Shown: positions 60,753-64,000 of the stretch, in pieces
How positions within the stretch are numbered: the stretch's first letter is position 1
Layout: each line of letters begins with the position of its first letter
Source: CAVPHV01 sp963704825
GTDB lineage: Bacteria; Actinomycetota; Acidimicrobiia; Spongiisociales; UBA5794
Reading direction: 5' to 3'
Assembly: GCA_963704825.1 (NCBI GenBank)
Contig: CAVPHV010000005.1
Coordinates: 62,001 to 126,000 of the forward strand
Length of the DNA stretch: 64,000 bases
Translations under genes and position numbers: made by a program
Notes under the pieces: model-generated
Seen by the model: the letters and a program-made list of their open reading frames with translations, nothing else
Told to the model about the DNA's origin: nothing
Database searches by the model: none

Positions 60753-61631
60753 ATGTCCCGTCGCCTGGTACCACTCGTAGCCATCTCCGTCCTCATCGCA
60801 GCCTGTGGGCTCGATGGCGATGACTCATCCTCAGCTGCCACACCGACCACCAACATCGCCACCGTCGGACCGACAGAATCGGTCCCGGCCAATGGCACAT
60901 CGGCCGGATTGGTGAGAGTGCTCGATGGCGACTCCATCGAGGTCGAGCGGTCTGGGACCACGGAGGAGGTGCGCCTGGTCGGGATCAACGCCCCGGAGCG
61001 CGACGAGTGCTACGACGATGCGGGCCGCGATGCCCTGACCTTCTACCTCGAAGCCGGCCCCATCACCCTGGTCGTTGCTGGAGGTGAGGACACGGACCGA
61101 TTCGGCCGCCTGCTCCGCTACGTGTACGCCGGCGACACACCGGTCGCCGAAGAGATGCTCATTTCGGGCCACGCCAACGTCCTCCAGGGCGACCACCCCC
61201 GCAACGATGCGTTTATTGCCCTCGCCGACGAGGCCGCAAGCTCTCAGATCGGGATGTGGCAGCCTGATGCCTGCGGGCCCCATGTCGTCACCGCAACTGA
61301 GATCACCCACGTCGAGTACAACCCACCGGGGCCCGACCGCGCCAACTCGGCAGAAGAGTACGTCGTCATTCGAAACGGCGGCGATGCACCCGTGGACCTC
61401 ACCGATTGGACCGTCCGCGACGAGTCGTCGCAGCACCGATACCGCTTCCCGCCCGTCACCTTGGCCCCGGGAGCCGAGCTGCGGCTCAGGTCGGGATGCG
61501 GCGATGACGGCGCAGCCGACCTCTATTGGTGCGCCGGCGACGCGGTGTGGTCGAACGGCGGCGATACCGCGCTACTCCAGGACCCCAACGGCAACGTGAT
61601 CGATCGAGTCCTCTACCGCGGCGACTACTAA
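60753..61631 (+). CDS. thermonuclease-like (SNase) lipoprotein with lamin-tail domain
   Basis: 292 residues. The signal peptide has a lipobox VLIAAC; then an SNase domain (about 50-165) with VRVLDGDSIEV, VRLVGINAPER, DRFGRLLRYVY and AEEMLISGHANV, including the Asp/Arg/Glu catalytic pattern of staphylococcal nuclease. A C-terminal lamin-tail (LTD) Ig-like domain (about 180-290) begins ITHVEYNPPGPD and has EEYVVIRNGG and DLTDWTVRD. It is predicted as an outer-face nuclease that degrades or binds extracellular DNA. Its stop overlaps the convergent RTX protease stop. Confidence 0.85.
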   Translation: MSRRLVPLVAISVLIAACGLDGDDSSSAATPTTNIATVGPTESVPANGTSAGLVRVLDGDSIEVERSGTTEEVRLVGINAPERDECYDDAGRDALTFYLEAGPITLVVAGGEDTDRFGRLLRYVYAGDTPVAEEMLISGHANVLQGDHPRNDAFIALADEAASSQIGMWQPDACGPHVVTATEITHVEYNPPGPDRANSAEEYVVIRNGGDAPVDLTDWTVRDESSQHRYRFPPVTLAPGAELRLRSGCGDDGAADLYWCAGDAVWSNGGDTALLQDPNGNVIDRVLYRGDY

Positions 61632-63553
61632 CCGTTCGCTGGTGCCGGCATAATGCCGGCGCCTATCACCGACTCGTTGCGAATCACTCGGTAACCAGCG
61701 AGCCGGTCTACCTCGTCATCGTCGACAACAAGTTGGGTCCAGAACATCGTGCGGTCCTCATGCGCCGCAGCACCGTATAGGTGATACTCGAGTGGCTCGA
61801 ACGAGGTCGATGCGACGATGGTCCCATCGGCGTCGATTCCGACCAGCGTGTAGTTTCCCGCCGGCCCCCGCTCGTGGAACGGCGTGTCGACAACCGACAT
61901 CACGGTCGCCGTTTCATCCACTGCATTCGGTGCCCACGCTTCGATCATGGGCTCATCGATCGCCCCAAACACGGTCAGCGCCGTCCGTCCGGCCGCAACC
62001 GGCTCCACCGCGCCGTACCCGTACGTTGCCGTACGGAAGGCGAGCGATTTGCCGAAGTTGTAGTCGCTCACCCATGTTGGGCTGCAATAGCTCATCAAGT
62101 CCGTATGGCTCGAGGGGTTGAATGCGGAGCCGGTGACGATGTCGTAGCCCCACGTTCCGATCGAACCGGTCGGGTACGGATAGTCGGGATCGGGACCGGC
62201 CGGACTGCCGCACGGGGCGTGGGGCAGGCTGAGGGTGTGACCGATCTCGTGGGCGACAACGCCCTCGCTCTGGATCGAAACCGCAGCAGGTGCTCCAATG
62301 AACCCGATGCCGCCGATGCCGCCGGAGATGGGCCCCGGGAGCAATGCCACGTAGAGATCGGAGCTGCCGTCCGATACCCGCAGCTGGGCGATCTCATAGA
62401 GCAACGTGCTCCAATCCCCCTGGGTGTTCCCATTGAAGGCGTATGCCGACCGAACCGTCACGTCGGACCCGGCGATCGGGAATACCTTCTGAGTCTTCGC
62501 CAACAATGTCGCAGCACTCTGTGGCGTCACCACCGCCGCTTCTCCGTTCAGCTTGATGGGAACCAACGTGATGCCAAACCTGGGCACCTTGGCAACGTCG
62601 AGGTCGTAGTAGCCGGAGACCGGCCAGCGATTGTTGCCTTCATTCGCCTCGAAGTACTCGTTGGCCGGGTCGACCTTGAGGTAGATCTCCGCACCCAGCC
62701 GCAGGAAGGTATCGGCAAAGGCCCAGTTGTAGGTGCTGCCCAGGTCTGCCTCCGAGGGGTTCACCGGCACCGTGGCCGGTCCGTCGAGCACCATGTGCCC
62801 CACATTGCCGTTCTTGCGCCAATGGAGGACCACCTTGGGGGACACCCCCGCCGCATTGCGGTCGGCAGCTATGAATGCACGGGCAATGCCGGAACGGGCG
62901 GCCACGGGTGAGACTCGGTTGGCAGTTGCTTGGCTCGAGTCCGCCACCGGCGCCCCTTGGTTGATGAGGAAGCGCGCCGCACTGAAGTCGTTGGGGTCAA
63001 ACTCACAATCCGTCTCGCTCTCGGCGTCGCACTCGTCGGCCTCGGTCCCGCCGTAGATGATGTCGGCGCCTTCGTTGCCGATGAGGGTGTCGGTGCCGCC
63101 GCCCCCTTTGAGGACGTCGTCACCCCAGCCTCCATCCACGCGGTCCTTGCCGTTGCCGAGCCAGACTCGATCGGCGCCCCCACCTGCTGTGATCGCGTCG
63201 GATCCCTGAGCGCCGTATATGAGGTCGTTACCACCGCCCCCGCTGATCGTGTCATTGCCATCGCTGGCAAAGATCGTGTCGCCGCCCGTGCCGCCTTCGA
63301 TCACATCGTCACCCCAGCCACCACAGATGAGGTCGTTGCCTCCACGTCCGTCGATCGTGTCGCGGCCGGCGAACGCTGCAATGACGTCGTCGCCCGGGGT
63401 TCCCACCAGTGTGTCGGCTTTGTTGGTGCCTACGATGTCGGCGACTACTCCGTTGCACTTCGCCTCAGCGCTGTGGGCGGCAGGTGTTGCAGTCAGGGTG
63501 GCGGCAAGCACTCCGCACACCGCCAGCGAGGTCAACAGTGATCGGCTCGGCAT
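61628..63553 (-). CDS. secreted RTX-repeat zinc metalloprotease
   Basis: 641 residues. A Sec signal peptide (ending near AAHSAEA) is followed by RTX calcium-binding repeats at about 35-175 (GGNDLICGGWGDDVIEGG). A CARDB-like beta domain (about 190-330) comes next, then a metzincin-like peptidase domain with VAHEIGHTLSLPH (HExxHxxxxxH) and a Met-turn candidate HTDLMSYCSP. The N-terminus is paralogous to the RTX protein at 14206-16362. GAGGAG lies 8 nt before ATG 63553. It is probably exported through Sec; no type I secretion genes are in the window. Confidence 0.85.
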   Translation of the reverse strand: MPSRSLLTSLAVCGVLAATLTATPAAHSAEAKCNGVVADIVGTNKADTLVGTPGDDVIAAFAGRDTIDGRGGNDLICGGWGDDVIEGGTGGDTIFASDGNDTISGGGGNDLIYGAQGSDAITAGGGADRVWLGNGKDRVDGGWGDDVLKGGGGTDTLIGNEGADIIYGGTEADECDAESETDCEFDPNDFSAARFLINQGAPVADSSQATANRVSPVAARSGIARAFIAADRNAAGVSPKVVLHWRKNGNVGHMVLDGPATVPVNPSEADLGSTYNWAFADTFLRLGAEIYLKVDPANEYFEANEGNNRWPVSGYYDLDVAKVPRFGITLVPIKLNGEAAVVTPQSAATLLAKTQKVFPIAGSDVTVRSAYAFNGNTQGDWSTLLYEIAQLRVSDGSSDLYVALLPGPISGGIGGIGFIGAPAAVSIQSEGVVAHEIGHTLSLPHAPCGSPAGPDPDYPYPTGSIGTWGYDIVTGSAFNPSSHTDLMSYCSPTWVSDYNFGKSLAFRTATYGYGAVEPVAAGRTALTVFGAIDEPMIEAWAPNAVDETATVMSVVDTPFHERGPAGNYTLVGIDADGTIVASTSFEPLEYHLYGAAAHEDRTMFWTQLVVDDDEVDRLAGYRVIRNESVIGAGIMPAPANG

Positions 63554-63698
63554 CGTGTGAGCTCCTCATTCAACTTGGGGACGTCTACTCGGTTGTGATC
63601 GCACGCGGCGCGGCCAAAGGACCACGTCGCGTAGTACTACTCCGACTAGTTCGTTTCGGCAGAATCGCTCGACAACCTGAGGGCGGGATTCACCCTGG

Positions 63699-64000
63699 CT
63701 ATTGGGACGGTATGACGCAGTCGGGTCTGGCATCGCCCGAACCGCGTCGCACATCCCACACCACCGGGTCGGTGCTCGGCCAGGAGCCCGGATCGTCGGT
63801 GGTCAAGAACCGCACCAGGGCACGGTAGGCGGCCTCGGCATAGGCCTGCCGGAACTCCGGTGTCGCCAGCAAATCTGCTTCGCTCCGGCTGGCCAGATAG
63901 GCCCCCTCGCCGATGACCGTGGGCATCTCGGACCGCCGCAGCACCCCGTAGTACTGCGAAGTGCCATCGCGTGGGCTGAGGCGCGATTTTGCCCCAACAA
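63699..64000 (-). CDS. N-acetylmuramoyl-L-alanine amidase, C-terminal part
   Basis: About 100 residues, open to the right window edge, so the 5' part is missing. GAKSRLSPRDGTSQYYGVL followed by RRSEMPTVIGEGAYLASRSE and LATPEFRQAYAEAAYRALV is the end of the Amidase_3 zinc domain, with the conserved Glu in VIGEGAYL. It cleaves the amide bond between MurNAc and the stem peptide. A roughly 30-residue tail follows the domain. The RTX protease gene starts 145 bp downstream on the same strand. Confidence 0.8.
   Translation of the reverse strand, partial: VGAKSRLSPRDGTSQYYGVLRRSEMPTVIGEGAYLASRSEADLLATPEFRQAYAEAAYRALVRFLTTDDPGSWPSTDPVVWDVRRGSGDARPDCVIPSQ

Overview
The window comes from a GC-rich bacterial chromosome that is best explained as an actinobacterium. 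The evidence is an AdnA/AdnB-type helicase-nuclease pair, an F420-type luciferase-family oxidoreductase, a RamB-type regulator divergent from aceB-aceA, an alpha-methylacyl-CoA racemase, and many genes whose start codon lies 6-7 nt after a TANNNT -10 box (leaderless mRNAs). A deep-branching, Acidimicrobiia-like lineage would fit, but that placement is inference. There are no rRNA or tRNA genes, insertion sequences, phage genes or CRISPR arrays that I can see. Genes are densely packed and no non-coding stretch exceeds 300 bases.

Layout. 1-4853: C-terminal part of an AdnA-like protein and a complete AdnB-like protein (double-strand-break resection). 4870-10304: dtd, the PopT/DUF368 lipid-carrier flippase, a small FlgM-like protein, an F420-type oxidoreductase, and a CPA2 antiporter with its RCK/USP regulator. 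10382-16362: acyl-CoA racemase divergent from a three-gene ABC exporter, then a 42-bp perfect palindrome and a secreted RTX/beta-helix protein. 16391-22770 (minus): a tight nurA-herA-sbcD-sbcC operon, the four-gene resection set typical of archaea. 22886-30249: MFS exporter, nucleoside hydrolase and ribokinase, a sugar-dehydrogenase lipoprotein, a UMF1-family MFS protein with an extra extracytoplasmic domain, and an unknown protein.

30422-47825 is the most remarkable part: a four-gene, same-strand lipid/polyketide operon. It encodes an acyl-CoA dehydrogenase, a 3140-residue iterative synthase (KS-AT-KS-six ACPs-KR-DH, related to PUFA/secondary-lipid synthases), a 1845-residue single-chain acyl-CoA carboxylase of eukaryotic-type order (BC-BCCP-central-CT), and an Sfp-type phosphopantetheinyl transferase. 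The carboxylase would make the extender unit, the transferase would arm the carriers, and the synthase would build the chain. All six carrier domains have threonine where the phosphopantetheine serine is expected.

47962-64000: msrB, a lipase, a GH13 glucosidase, a second sugar-dehydrogenase lipoprotein, ramB divergent from aceB-aceA (glyoxylate shunt, consistent with growth on fatty acids or acetate), a terminator, a DUF3054 membrane protein, adenine deaminase, an HD-GYP protein, an ECF sigma factor with a membrane-anchored KDPK-tailed partner, a nuclease/lamin-tail lipoprotein, a secreted RTX metalloprotease, and the C-terminus of an N-acetylmuramoyl-L-alanine amidase running off the right edge.
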